In this document: positions 43,567-52,674 of the stretch, piece after piece
Layout: each line of letters starts with the position of its first letter
Position numbering within the stretch: the first letter of the stretch is position 1
Origin: Phycisphaerales bacterium
GTDB lineage: Bacteria > Planctomycetota > Phycisphaerae > Phycisphaerales > UBA1924
Length of the DNA: 64,000 nt
Direction: 5' to 3'
Assembly: GCA_016699835.1 (NCBI GenBank)
Contig: CP064987.1
Span: forward strand, 1,612,001 to 1,676,000
The notes under the pieces: model-generated
What the model saw: the letters and a program-made list of their open reading frames with translations, nothing else
What the model was told of the DNA's origin: nothing
The model's database searches: none
Made by a program: the position numbers and the translations under genes

Positions 43567-43839
43567 GGTCGTCGCCAGGAGAGTTCCGCGTCCTAGCGCG
43601 AGCGTTCCGAGTCTTAGTGGGAGAGTCCCGCGTCTTAGCGAGAGAGTTCCGCTATCAACCGGGAACGTCCCGGTTTAAACCGGGAGAGTTCCGCCTTAAA
43701 CCGGGAGAGTCCCGCTAAGACCCTCGAGAGTTCCACTAGAACCCTGGAGAGTTCCGCGTCCTAGCGGAAGAGTTCCGGATGGATGCGGAAGAGTCCCGGC
43801 GATGACCCGGAGCCCTCCGGTAACACTGAGGACCCAACC
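43567..43839. repeat. Degenerate 21-bp tandem repeat array, locus 2
   Basis: Thirteen consecutive units of exactly 21 bp. The consensus begins GCGTCCTAGCGGGA and ends GAGTTCC; the last units are more divergent. Bases 1-12 vary most; the last nine (GAGAGTTCC or GAGAGTCCC) are most conserved. Unit 43651-43671 starts GCTATCAACCGGGA and matches a unit of locus 1. Unit 43672-43692 contains GGTTTAAACC, a palindrome. Period is constant with no indels and no spacers, so it is not a CRISPR. Confidence 0.85.
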
Positions 43840-43968
43840 ACGAACAGAGAACACCACGCCCGAGGGCAGGATCCGTCGTCAGCCATTTCCTTACAAGGTT
43901 CCGCCGGTTCGGGCTCAAGTCGGCATGTTCACGTGCCGAGCGGATGCCGTGGACTGACGCGGCAGGTG

Positions 43969-44487
43969 TCATCGTTTCACGTTCCGACCATCGTCGTCAG
44001 AATCTAGAGAATTCAGTGCCCGCCATGCAATCGCCGAGAACGGTTCATCTTTCAACAAATCCAGAACATCCTTGAGACACGTCGCCATCTTCCATCCGGA
44101 ATCCTTGTCGTACTTGGCCAGAGGGTCTGTGGCGTTGAATGTGACTTTGGCAACCTTTTCGGCCAGATGCAGGACACTCATCCGCAACGATGCGTGCTCG
44201 CCTCGCGCTTGAACACGAGACAACGCCAACACTTCGTGCCTGACATCGTCGAATGCGCCGCGTGCCAAGCTCCACGTTTGCGCTGATTGGGCAATCTGGA
44301 TCACGTGCAGAACCGGCTTGGATTTGAGTCCGGTCCGGTCCACAACCAGAGTCAGGATTCTCGCCGCCCATCGCGGCTGAGACTCCGTCGGGATGCTATC
44401 GAAGATCAACTTCCCTGCATCGAGCGCCCGATCCTGCTCCCAAAGTTCACGAGCCTGAGTCACAATCTTCTTGCTCAGCATGCTCAT
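43969..44487 (-). CDS. Hypothetical protein
   Basis: 172 aa, helical, no recognised family. MSMLSKKIVTQARELWEQDR begins the frame and GGAGCG precedes the ATG at 44487. Other segments: KLIFDSIPTESQPRWAARIL, VLHVIQIAQSAQTWSLARGAFD, and CLKDVLDLLKDEPFSAIAWRAL. No signal peptide. Divergent from acsA with 141 bases between. Base use is less GC-rich than acsA, so late acquisition or low expression is possible. Confidence 0.6.
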   Translation of the reverse strand: MSMLSKKIVTQARELWEQDRALDAGKLIFDSIPTESQPRWAARILTLVVDRTGLKSKPVLHVIQIAQSAQTWSLARGAFDDVRHEVLALSRVQARGEHASLRMSVLHLAEKVAKVTFNATDPLAKYDKDSGWKMATCLKDVLDLLKDEPFSAIAWRALNSLDSDDDGRNVKR

Positions 44488-44628
44488 GCACCGCTCCAGA
44501 ATCCACATGTGGTCGGCACAACCGACCCACACGCACGAGTCGTTGGTTCAATCATTGTCCCTTGGCCGAAGGCCATTTCCCCGCGTAGGCTGCCCCACCA
44601 ACAGTCCAGTTTCCGGGAGACCAACCCC

Positions 44629-46755
44629 ATGCCCACACCGAATCAACCCCCCCACCACCCCCATCAATCCATCGACAACGTCCTCCACGAGCGGCGCGTC
44701 TTCCCGCCGGCCAAGCCGTCACCCACCGGGCCAAACGCTCATGGCTTCGACCGCTGGCTCGTCCCCAACCTCGATGAGTACAAGCGCCTCCACGCCCGCT
44801 CCATCAAGGACCCCGCAGGGTTCTGGGGCGATGAGGCGAGGAACCTGCACTGGTTCACGCCCTATTCCAAAGTGCTCGAGTGGGCCGCCCCCGACGCCAG
44901 GTGGTTCGTCGGCGGCCGACTCAACGCCTGCGACACCTGCGTCGATCGCCACGTCGCCGCAGGACATGGCGATGAGGTCGCCATCGTCTGGGAGGGCGAG
45001 CCCCTGGTTGGAAATGGGCAAGCCGGGGGGGGGGAGATCCGAAGGCTCACCTATCGCGACCTGCAGGACGAGACGGCGCGCCTTGCCACCGTCCTCACCT
45101 CGCTGGGCGTGAAGAAGGGCGACGTTGTCACGATCTACATGCCCATGGTCCCCGAACTCGCGACGGCCATGCTCGCCTGCGCCCGACTCGGGGCGGCCCA
45201 CAGCGTGATCTTCGGCGGGTTCGCCCCCACCGCCATCGCCGAGCGCGCCCACGACGCCAGCAGTCGCGTCATCATCACCTCCGACGGCGGGTTCCGCCGC
45301 GGCGACGTTGTGCCGCTCCTCAAGAACGTCCGCGACGCCGTGGATCTGCTCCATGAGCAGAAGCACGCCATCGAGCACGTGATCGTCCTCCGCCGCACGA
45401 CCCACGCCTCGCCCGAGACCGCCTTCAAGACGGGCGACACGCAGCATTCTGCGCGACTCTCGTGGTGGCACGACGTCGTCCCCACCGCGAGCACGAACTT
45501 CCCCTGTGTCCCCATGGACAGCGAGGACATGCTCTTCCTGCTCTATACATCGGGCTCCACCGGCAAGCCCAAGGGGATCGTCCACACCACCGCGGGGTAT
45601 CTCGCGTACACGCAACTCACCGCCCGCGTCACCTTCAACCTCGTCCCAGGCGCAGGCCAACTCTTCTGGTGCTCGGCGGACATCGGCTGGATCACCGGGC
45701 ACTCGTACGTGCTCTACGGCATCCTCGCCAACCGCGTCCCCACGCTCATGTATGAGGGAGCGCCCAACTTCCCCACGCTCAGCGGCGGCCGAGGCGACCG
45801 CTTCTGGGAGATCATCGCCCGCCACAAGGTCACCCAGTTCTACACCGCCCCCACCGCCATCCGCACCTTCATGAAATGGGGCGACGACCTCCCCGCAAAG
45901 CACGACCTCTCCTCACTCAAAGTCCTCGGCACCGTCGGCGAGCCCATCAACCCCGAGGCGTGGATCTGGTACCACAAACACATCGGGCACGAGAAGACTC
46001 CAATCGTCGACACCTACTGGCAGACCGAGACCGGCGGGCACGTCGTCACGCCCCTCCCCGGAGCCACGCCCACCAAGCCGGGAAGTTGCACGCTCCCCAT
46101 GCTCGGCATCGATGCAGCGATCGTCAACGAGGACGGCGAGGAACTCGCGCCCAACCAGGGCGGTCTCATCGTCATCCGCAAGCCCTGGCCCGGCATGCTC
46201 CGCGGCGTGCATGGCAACCGCGAGCGCTTCATCAGCAACTACTGGGGACGCGTCAAGGACCCGAAAACCGGCGAGCCGTACTACTTCTCCGCCGACGGCG
46301 CCCGCCGCGATGAGGACGGCTACTTCTGGGTGCAGGGGCGCATCGACGACGTCATCAAGGTCTCGGGGCACCTGCTCGGCACGATGGAGGTCGAGAGCGC
46401 GCTCGTGAGCCATCCCGGCGTCGCCGAGGCCGCGGTCGTCGGCATGCCCCACGACATCAAGGGGAGCGCGATCTGCGCCTTCGTCACGCTCAAGCCGGCA
46501 TGGCTGAGCGCGAACATGCGCGAGCCCGATGAGTCGCTCCGCGCGGAACTCACCAGGCACGTCGCGACCGAGGTCGGCGCCCTCGCCAAGCCCGAGCAGA
46601 TCCGCTTCGCCGAGGGACTTCCCAAGACGCGCTCGGGCAAGATCATGCGAAGGCTCCTGCGCGACATCGCCTCGGGCGTCGAGAAGATCACTCAGGACAC
46701 GACGACGCTCGAAGACTTCACCGTGGTCGCGAAACTTCGGGATCATGAGGAGTAA
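44629..46755 (+). CDS. acsA: Acetate-CoA ligase (acetyl-CoA synthetase)
   Basis: 708 aa AMP-forming enzyme that makes acetyl-CoA from acetate, ATP and CoA. P-loop-like motif LYTSGSTGKPKGIVHTT, WCSADIGWITGHSYVLYG, the acetate-pocket region YEGAPNFPTL, DTYWQTETGGH, and the C-terminal lid EDGYFWVQGRIDDVIKVSGH. The regulatory Lys lies in TRSGKIMRRLL, the site of acetylation by Pat/AcuA enzymes in many bacteria. ATG 44629 is the first start in frame that leaves the family N-terminus intact (FDRWLVPNLDEYKRLHARSI). Single gene, followed by a zinc-ribbon gene on the same strand. Confidence 0.95.
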   Translation: MPTPNQPPHHPHQSIDNVLHERRVFPPAKPSPTGPNAHGFDRWLVPNLDEYKRLHARSIKDPAGFWGDEARNLHWFTPYSKVLEWAAPDARWFVGGRLNACDTCVDRHVAAGHGDEVAIVWEGEPLVGNGQAGGGEIRRLTYRDLQDETARLATVLTSLGVKKGDVVTIYMPMVPELATAMLACARLGAAHSVIFGGFAPTAIAERAHDASSRVIITSDGGFRRGDVVPLLKNVRDAVDLLHEQKHAIEHVIVLRRTTHASPETAFKTGDTQHSARLSWWHDVVPTASTNFPCVPMDSEDMLFLLYTSGSTGKPKGIVHTTAGYLAYTQLTARVTFNLVPGAGQLFWCSADIGWITGHSYVLYGILANRVPTLMYEGAPNFPTLSGGRGDRFWEIIARHKVTQFYTAPTAIRTFMKWGDDLPAKHDLSSLKVLGTVGEPINPEAWIWYHKHIGHEKTPIVDTYWQTETGGHVVTPLPGATPTKPGSCTLPMLGIDAAIVNEDGEELAPNQGGLIVIRKPWPGMLRGVHGNRERFISNYWGRVKDPKTGEPYYFSADGARRDEDGYFWVQGRIDDVIKVSGHLLGTMEVESALVSHPGVAEAAVVGMPHDIKGSAICAFVTLKPAWLSANMREPDESLRAELTRHVATEVGALAKPEQIRFAEGLPKTRSGKIMRRLLRDIASGVEKITQDTTTLEDFTVVAKLRDHEE

Positions 46756-46805
46756 CTCGGCGTCATCGTGAACATCGCTTCGATCGTCCACCATCGACAC
46801 CCACC

Positions 46806-47252
46806 ATGAACTCCATCCGCAGACTCATCGGCAAACTCGGTGGCCAGCGATTCCGTGGCGAGATCCTTGGGGCTCTCGTCGAGGCGCGCGTCGGATTCTG
46901 GGGCGATCAGACCGTCCTCGTCAAAGGCAAGCCCGTCAGCGAGAAGCCGTGGGCGTGGTTCACAGGGCTGACGAGCCACTTCCTGACGCTTGCCGGACCC
47001 GATGGCACGCCGCACAACGTCGAGGTCCGATTCCTCGATCGCTCCGGCGGCCTCGCGGTCGCGATGCGCGTCGAGATCCTGCTCAACGGAACACCCTTCG
47101 CGTCGCTCTCCGACGTGCCGCCCGATGAACGCGCGGATCGCTGCCCCCACTGCGCCTACAGCCTCGAAGGGCTTGAGGCGGTCAATCACGAGATCCGTTG
47201 CCCCGAGTGCGGCCGCCACACCGCCGCGTCACTTGTCGCGATGCGACGCTGA
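46806..47252 (+). CDS. Small zinc-ribbon protein
   Basis: 148 aa soluble protein. N-terminal domain of about 95 residues (GKLGGQRFRGEILGALVEAR, FWGDQTVLVKGKPVSEKPW) and a C-terminal ribbon CPHCAYSLEGLEAVNHEIRC with PECGRHTAASL. Same C-x2-C...L-x-G-L...CPECG type as in the membrane proteins of this window, but here without helices. Function unknown. Its 3' end overlaps the 3' end of the convergent hlyD-like gene by 24 bases. Confidence 0.7.
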   Translation: MNSIRRLIGKLGGQRFRGEILGALVEARVGFWGDQTVLVKGKPVSEKPWAWFTGLTSHFLTLAGPDGTPHNVEVRFLDRSGGLAVAMRVEILLNGTPFASLSDVPPDERADRCPHCAYSLEGLEAVNHEIRCPECGRHTAASLVAMRR

Positions 47253-48293
47253 CGCTTCCACAAACACATCCACCGCCTGTCCCACGAACAACCCGCCCTT
47301 AGGCAACTCCTTGACCTCAAAGACCACATCGACGACGCGCGTGTCCACGCGCTCGACGTTGTTCCCGAAGAGTTGGTCCTTGGGTCTGGCGTACGGCTCG
47401 ATCTTGACGAGCGACAGCGGCACGCTCGCCGCCGCGGCCCCGCGAGTCCTCGCCACCGCCCGCGGCTCCTTCGAGAGCACGATCAGCGCGATGTCCTCCT
47501 CGTCCACGTGCGCCCGCACGAACAGCCGCGACACATCACCCAGCACCAGCGCCGGCGACACCGCGTCGGCGCTCCATCGCTCGCCCGGCTCGATGTTCCG
47601 CCGCAGGATCGTGCCATCCCTCGGCGATCGGATCGTCAAACGGTCCTTGAGCGCCTCGAGCGCCGCCACTTCGGCCCGCTGGCGCTCGAGCGCCGCCTCC
47701 GCGATCCGCAGATCCGGCCCCCACCCTCCAGCGCGGGCCTTGGCCAGCGTCGTCCTCGCCACGTCCAGCGTCGCCTGCGCCTCGATCACGCTCTGCTGCG
47801 AAGCCTCCAACTCGCGCTGCGTCACGCCACCGGACTCGACCGCGCGCCGATTCCTCTCCAGTGCATCGATTCGATCCTTCACGAGCGCCAGCGCCCGCTC
47901 GACCTCCGCCTCGAGCGGCGGCAGATCCTCGGCCCGTGGCAATGCCCGCCATCGCGCGATCTCCGCCTCCCCCGACAAGACCGCCGCCCGCGCCCGGATG
48001 AGATCCGCGTCGATCGGCCTCGAATCCAAGCGAATCAATGCCTCGCCCACCTTCACCCTGTCACCCACGTGCACCAGCACCTCGGCCACCAGCCCCGCCT
48101 CGGGCGTGCCGATCGCCACCTCGCGCTCCGCGGGCTCCACCGTGCCGAGTGCGGCCACGCCCGACTCAAAGGGATTGACGCTCGCCTCGCGAGCCAGGGG
48201 CACCTCGACGGGCGGCTTGTCCGCGGTCGAGACCGCCCAGATCCCCACGGCCAATCCCAACACAGCCACAACGATCGTGATCCAGCGCACCAT
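47229..48293 (-). CDS. HlyD/RND-type periplasmic adaptor
   Basis: 354 aa membrane-fusion protein. Signal anchor WITIVVAVLGLAVGIWAVS. Lipoyl half 1 (GTPEAGLVAEVLVHVGDRVK, GEALIRLDSR), a long coiled-coil hairpin (about 110-220, EAEVERALALVKDRIDALER... ERQRAEVAALEALKDRL), lipoyl half 2 (TIRSPRDGTILRRNIEPGER) and a beta-barrel (FVRAHVDEEDIALI). Such adaptors link an inner-membrane transporter to an outer-membrane channel. The partner transporter is not directly adjacent in this window; the downstream gene on this strand side is unrelated. Related ABC-exporter adaptors share this form. Confidence 0.85.
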   Translation of the reverse strand: MVRWITIVVAVLGLAVGIWAVSTADKPPVEVPLAREASVNPFESGVAALGTVEPAEREVAIGTPEAGLVAEVLVHVGDRVKVGEALIRLDSRPIDADLIRARAAVLSGEAEIARWRALPRAEDLPPLEAEVERALALVKDRIDALERNRRAVESGGVTQRELEASQQSVIEAQATLDVARTTLAKARAGGWGPDLRIAEAALERQRAEVAALEALKDRLTIRSPRDGTILRRNIEPGERWSADAVSPALVLGDVSRLFVRAHVDEEDIALIVLSKEPRAVARTRGAAAASVPLSLVKIEPYARPKDQLFGNNVERVDTRVVDVVFEVKELPKGGLFVGQAVDVFVEASASHRDK

Positions 48294-48361
48294 GCCAGAT
48301 CATTCGCCATGATCTCGCGATTGGATGGCGAAGATCGAATCGCCCATGCAGGTCCAATGAA

Positions 48362-49741
48362 TCACCGTCCGGCGTTCGGCTCGGCCCGGCGCTCCGCCGC
48401 CAACGCCTCGTCGGTCGCGGGCGCTGGGGTGGCCGCCTCGACTCGCACCCGAGTCACCCGAGTCGGCTCGGCCTCGAGGACCGTCAAGACCAGACCGTCC
48501 CTCTGCATCGACTCGCCAGCGAGCGGGATCCGCCCGAGCGTCACCGTCACGAATCCGCCCACGGTGTCATAGTCCTCGCTCTCGGGAATCTCGACGCCCA
48601 GCGGCTTGAGCGCGTCGTTCACATCCTCAACATACGCGCGCGCGTCAATCTCCGCGACCCTCATCGCCTCGTCCAGTTTCACCTCGCCGATCTCGTCCTC
48701 GATCGGCTCGTACTCGTCCTGGATGTCGCCGAAGACCTCCTCGACGATGTCCTCGATCGTGACCAGACCGGCCGTCCCGCCGTATTCGTCGGCGACGATC
48801 GCGATGTGGATCCGCTTGGCGAGCAGTTCTGTGAGCAGTTCGCGCACGGTCTTGGACTCGGGAACAAAGACTGCGGGGCGCAGCAGCGCGCGCAGGTCAA
48901 ACGTTCCGCCGCCCTTGCCCGAGCGCTCCCCTGCCAGCCATCGCATGAGGTCCTTGATGTAGAAAACGCCGAGCACGTGGTCGAGATCACCCTCATAGAC
49001 GGGGATCCGGCTGTGCCCGCCGCGGCGGATGAAGTGTGTCACCTCACCCAGATTCGTTGTCACCGGGATCGCCTCGACCTCGGTCCTGGGGGTCATGATC
49101 TGCCCGACCGTGGTCTCGCGGAATCGAACGACCGCCTCGATCATGTCGCGCTCGGTCTCGTCCACCTGGCCCTCGTGACGGGCTTCTTCCACCGCCGACA
49201 GGATCTCCTCCTGGGCCTCTTCGGCATCGTCAACGTGTCCGCGCCCCGCCAGCCGACGAACTGTCACATCCACGACACGAGAGAGCGGCGTCAGCGGACG
49301 CAGCACAACCGCAACCGCCCGGATCAACCCCGACCACGAGATCGTGGTCACCTCGGCGGCATGCCGCGACACCGCCACCGGGACCACCGACCCCACCACC
49401 CAGATGAGCAGCGTCGAGATCAGCACACTGAGCGACGCCTCGCGCCAGGTCAACTCCTCGACCCGGGCCACGTACTTGATCCACATCATCATCCCGATCA
49501 CGACGACCAGGTTGGCGCCGATACGGGGCATGGCCAAGGCCGCCGCGTGCTCCTCGGGGTCTTCCAGAATCGCACCGATCCGCGCGCGCAACCCGGGTCG
49601 ATCCGCCTTTGCCAGCAGCGCATCCAGTTTCGGCCTCGAGAGGTCCCTCAACGACTGTGAAATGGCGGAAAACAGACCCCCGGCCAAGAGAGCCAGGAAC
49701 CAGATTCCTAACCACGCTTCCGAACTCACTTCAAACTCCAC
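48362..49741 (-). CDS. CNNM/CorC-type transporter-associated protein
   Basis: 459 aa. N-terminal CNNM domain with four hydrophobic segments (AWLGIWFLALLAGGLFSAI; NLVVVIGMMMWIKYVA; SVLISTLLIWVVGSVVPVAV). Then EEEILSAVEEARHEGQVDET, TVGQIMTPRTEVEAIPVTTN, a CBS pair (about 215-345; HSRIPVYEGDLDHVLGVFYI and EYGGTAGLVTIEDIVEEVFG), and a CorC_HlyC domain at the C-terminus (YDTVGGFVTVTLGRIPLAGE). Family members control Mg/Co efflux or are annotated as 'hemolysin family'. In many genomes it sits next to ybeY, as here (34 bases upstream on the same strand). Confidence 0.9.
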   Translation of the reverse strand: MEFEVSSEAWLGIWFLALLAGGLFSAISQSLRDLSRPKLDALLAKADRPGLRARIGAILEDPEEHAAALAMPRIGANLVVVIGMMMWIKYVARVEELTWREASLSVLISTLLIWVVGSVVPVAVSRHAAEVTTISWSGLIRAVAVVLRPLTPLSRVVDVTVRRLAGRGHVDDAEEAQEEILSAVEEARHEGQVDETERDMIEAVVRFRETTVGQIMTPRTEVEAIPVTTNLGEVTHFIRRGGHSRIPVYEGDLDHVLGVFYIKDLMRWLAGERSGKGGGTFDLRALLRPAVFVPESKTVRELLTELLAKRIHIAIVADEYGGTAGLVTIEDIVEEVFGDIQDEYEPIEDEIGEVKLDEAMRVAEIDARAYVEDVNDALKPLGVEIPESEDYDTVGGFVTVTLGRIPLAGESMQRDGLVLTVLEAEPTRVTRVRVEAATPAPATDEALAAERRAEPNAGR

Positions 49742-49774
49742 AAGTCGCGCAGGAACATGGGGTAACGACCCAGA

Positions 49775-50326
49775 TTACGCGCCACTGGACCCGGTTGGAC
49801 CGACAGAATGAAAGACCGGCCCAACCCCGACCGCCGACAGAACCGCATCCTCCACCCTGTGCATCAGGGCAGCGGCCTCGGCGTCGTGGTCGTCGAACCC
49901 TAGGCAGTGCAAAACCCCATGGACGATATAGAGCAGCACTTCCCGCTCCACCGCATGACCCCGGGTTTTTACCTGCCTTTGAGCTTCATCGACACACGCC
50001 AGAATATCGACATCGAGACCAACCCGCTTGCGGACGATCACTTCACCCGATGGGGTCAGGGCGATCGCTGGACTTTGATCGCCGTCATCAACGTCCGATA
50101 AGTTTTCGGACATGTCGAACGTCAGGACGTCGGTGGTCTCGGCGATGTCCATGAACTCGGCATGGGCCTGGGTCATCTCGGCATCGCCGACGAGTTTCAC
50201 CCGGACTTCGCCCGTGCCGCCGAGGACTTTGACCGCACGGTCGGCAGTCTGGGCGAGCCAGCGGAGCGTCTCGGGCGTGAGTCGTTCTTCGGGGTCTGCG
50301 ATCTCGATGGTCAGGATCGGTGTCAT
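49775..50326 (-). CDS. ybeY: rRNA maturation endonuclease YbeY
   Basis: 183 aa. The zinc site is complete: HGVLHCLGFDDHD gives the H-x3-H-x5-H triad. Upstream the family block DAEMTQAHAEFMDIAETTDV and TFDMSE are present. YbeY trims 16S rRNA 3' ends and takes part in ribosome quality control. The last 25 residues beyond the usual end are an extension. Its ATG overlaps the stop codon of the lipid-kinase gene by 4 bp, so they are translationally coupled. Confidence 0.93.
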   Translation of the reverse strand: MTPILTIEIADPEERLTPETLRWLAQTADRAVKVLGGTGEVRVKLVGDAEMTQAHAEFMDIAETTDVLTFDMSENLSDVDDGDQSPAIALTPSGEVIVRKRVGLDVDILACVDEAQRQVKTRGHAVEREVLLYIVHGVLHCLGFDDHDAEAAALMHRVEDAVLSAVGVGPVFHSVGPTGSSGA

Positions 50327-51225
50327 GGCGTGGTGCTTGTGGCAGGACGATACCCGGGGAGGACGCGAAGGGCGGCAGGCCGGACCACGATCCGCAGGTC
50401 AAGTTGCGGCTGAAGCGGCAGCGGCTCGCCATCGGCCTGGACTGGAACGGCATGCTGGGCGGTCACGTGGAACTCGCGTGCTTTGGTCCGGATCGCGTTG
50501 GAGGTCGATCGGAATCGGGCGCGGATCAGCCAGGCGAGGGCCATGGATCGGGAACGGCAGGGAAGGAAGGCGAGATCGGCAAGCCCATCGGTCGCGTCGG
50601 CGTTGGGCGCGGGATCGAGGCGCATGGCATACTCATGCAGATTCGCGATCACGGCGAGTCCCGAGCGGGACTCAACCACGGGCTTTGCCTCGGCGAGGAT
50701 GTTCAGCGGATCGAGGCGGAAGGAGGCGAGTTCGGCAAGGATCGGTTTGATGTAGGTCGCGTGCGAGATCGGGCCGGTGCGGGCGCGATCGACGCGGTGG
50801 ACGACGCTGGCGTCGGGGCCGAGACTGACCATGATTGCCGCGAGCGATGGCGGGTGTGGTGGCGCGTGGATCTCGAGGAGATCCATGTCGACGGGTTTGG
50901 CGTGGAGGAGCGCGTGGAGGGCGGCGTCGATATTCGCGCGACAGTTCCACGACCGCGCGAAGAGATTTTCGGTCCCCATCGGATAGTGGTAGACGGGCCG
51001 ACGGGCATCGCCGAGCGCGGTCAGGAGCCGATGGATTGTGCCATCGCCACCGATGATGACGACGCGGTCGGCCTCGCCGAGCGCCTCGGCGAGTTCACGA
51101 TTCGTGGACGCGTGGACGAGGAAGGTACGGAGGCCCTGCGATTCGGCGGCGGCCTTCAGGGCATCGCCGGCGAAGATGGCCTTGCCCTTGCCCGAACGGG
51201 GATTGACGACGATCGCGAGACGCAT
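50323..51225 (-). CDS. Diacylglycerol kinase family protein
   Basis: 300 aa. RLAIVVNPRSGKGKA and VVIIGGDGTIHRLLTALGD are the nucleotide-binding motifs of the DAGK catalytic domain (G-G-D-G-T), and YHYPMGTENLFARSWNC is the family's 'P-x-G-T-x-N-x-x-A' block. The C-terminal half is a beta-sandwich (about 130-300) ending QADGEPLPLQPQLDLRIVV. It probably phosphorylates a lipid such as diacylglycerol or a ceramide-like compound in the membrane. Translationally coupled to ybeY. Confidence 0.86.
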   Translation of the reverse strand: MRLAIVVNPRSGKGKAIFAGDALKAAAESQGLRTFLVHASTNRELAEALGEADRVVIIGGDGTIHRLLTALGDARRPVYHYPMGTENLFARSWNCRANIDAALHALLHAKPVDMDLLEIHAPPHPPSLAAIMVSLGPDASVVHRVDRARTGPISHATYIKPILAELASFRLDPLNILAEAKPVVESRSGLAVIANLHEYAMRLDPAPNADATDGLADLAFLPCRSRSMALAWLIRARFRSTSNAIRTKAREFHVTAQHAVPVQADGEPLPLQPQLDLRIVVRPAALRVLPGYRPATSTTP

Positions 51226-51270
51226 GGGCGGAGTTGTAGGGGCAGCACCGCGGGGGGAGTACGCTCATAC

Positions 51271-52644
51271 ATGGCCGAGTCGAAGGGAATGGCAGGCGAG
51301 CATGCAGGCGGTACGCGTCCTGTGGTTGTTGTGGTGGGAGGTGGGTTCGGCGGGTTGACGTGCGTCCGCCGGCTGAAGCGAGCGCCAGTGGATGTGGTCC
51401 TGATCGATCGGCGGAACCACCACCTGTTTCAGCCGCTGCTCTATCAGGTCGCGACCGCCGCATTATCGCCGGCACAGATCTCGCACCCCTTGAGATCCGT
51501 GCTGGAAACACAACGAAACGCGCGGGTCCTGATGGCCGAGGCCTCGAGAGTTGACCTGACGGAACGACGGGTTCAGGTCACGCTGCCTGATGGCGAGGAT
51601 CGTCGCATCGCGTACGACTATCTCGTGCTCGCGGCCGGGCTCACACACTCATACTTCGGACACCACGATTGGGAAGCATGGGCTCCTGGACTTAAAACCC
51701 TGGCGGACGCCCTCGAAGTTCGCCGACGATTTCTCATCTCGTTCGAACGGGCCGAGGCACTGCGAGTGGGAATTCCGACCGCCGATGTCTCGCAGGAGTT
51801 GACCTTTGTGGTCATCGGTGGCGGCCCGACGGGCGTGGAAATGGCGGGCGCGTTCGTGGAGATCGCCTGTCAAACCATGCGTCACGAGTTCCGTTCGATC
51901 GACACATCACAGGCGCGCGTGGTCCTGATCGAGGCCCAGAGCACCCTCCTGCCGGCCGGCTTCCCGGAAGAACTCGGACGACGCGCCTTGCGTGATCTCG
52001 AACGGCTTGGCGTCAACGTGATGCTGTCGACACGCGTGACGGCGGTCGAGGATGGCGGCATCAAGATCCGCCGCAACGGCGCTTCCGAGGATGAGTGGAT
52101 CTCGTCAAGAACGGTCGTGTGGGCGGCTGGTGTGCGTGGTGAACACGTCGCGGGCTCGCTCGGTGTCGAGTTGGACCGCTCGGGGCGTGTTGGCGTAGGA
52201 AGCGACTTGTCACTGCCCAAGAACCGTGAGGTCTTCGTTATTGGTGATCTTGCGATCGTCATGGATCGTGCTACCGGGAGGCCCGTCCCCGGCATGGCAC
52301 CAGGGGCGATGCAAATGGGCCGATTCGTGGCGTCAGCCATCGCCCACGAATCCCGCGGAAAGCCCCGGGGCGAGTTCCGCTATCGCGACAAAGGATCGCT
52401 CGCGACGATCGGGCGTGCTCGGGCTGTGGCGCGGCTTCCGATCCCTGGCTTCAAGCACGGGATGAACTTCGGCGGGATGCTCGCGTGGGTCTTGTGGGCG
52501 ATGGTCCACGTCGCGTACCTGATCAGTTATCGCGCTCGGATACTCGTGATGCTGGAGTGGGCGTGGTCGTATGTCTGGCTCACGCGCGGAGCGAGAATAC
52601 TCCAACAGACAGGCCCACAAGGACCGCGGAATGGAACCGCATGA
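51271..52644 (+). CDS. ndh: Type II NADH dehydrogenase (NDH-2)
   Basis: 457 aa. FAD site VVVVGGGFGGLTCVRRL at the N-terminus and NADH site FVVIGGGPTGVEMAGAFVEI in the middle. Hallmarks: HHLFQPLLYQVATAALSPAQ with the A-Q pair that contacts quinone, TVVWAAGVRG, and EVFVIGDLAIVMD. The C-terminal 70 residues include a membrane-binding amphipathic part and a hydrophobic helix (MLAWVLWAMVHVAYLISYRARI). NDH-2 transfers electrons from NADH to (mena)quinone without pumping protons. Divergent from the lipid kinase with 45 bases between. Consistent with the mqnA gene, menaquinone is the likely acceptor. Confidence 0.92.
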   Translation: MAESKGMAGEHAGGTRPVVVVVGGGFGGLTCVRRLKRAPVDVVLIDRRNHHLFQPLLYQVATAALSPAQISHPLRSVLETQRNARVLMAEASRVDLTERRVQVTLPDGEDRRIAYDYLVLAAGLTHSYFGHHDWEAWAPGLKTLADALEVRRRFLISFERAEALRVGIPTADVSQELTFVVIGGGPTGVEMAGAFVEIACQTMRHEFRSIDTSQARVVLIEAQSTLLPAGFPEELGRRALRDLERLGVNVMLSTRVTAVEDGGIKIRRNGASEDEWISSRTVVWAAGVRGEHVAGSLGVELDRSGRVGVGSDLSLPKNREVFVIGDLAIVMDRATGRPVPGMAPGAMQMGRFVASAIAHESRGKPRGEFRYRDKGSLATIGRARAVARLPIPGFKHGMNFGGMLAWVLWAMVHVAYLISYRARILVMLEWAWSYVWLTRGARILQQTGPQGPRNGTA

Positions 52645-52674
52645 AGCCCGAGTTCGAGTTGCGGACGGCCTGGG

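Noticed and set aside
43374..43718. Plus-strand frame through the first part of repeat locus 2
   Set aside because: No ribosome binding site or family pattern; it is open because a 21-bp period keeps all frames in phase. A coding role is not excluded but not supported.
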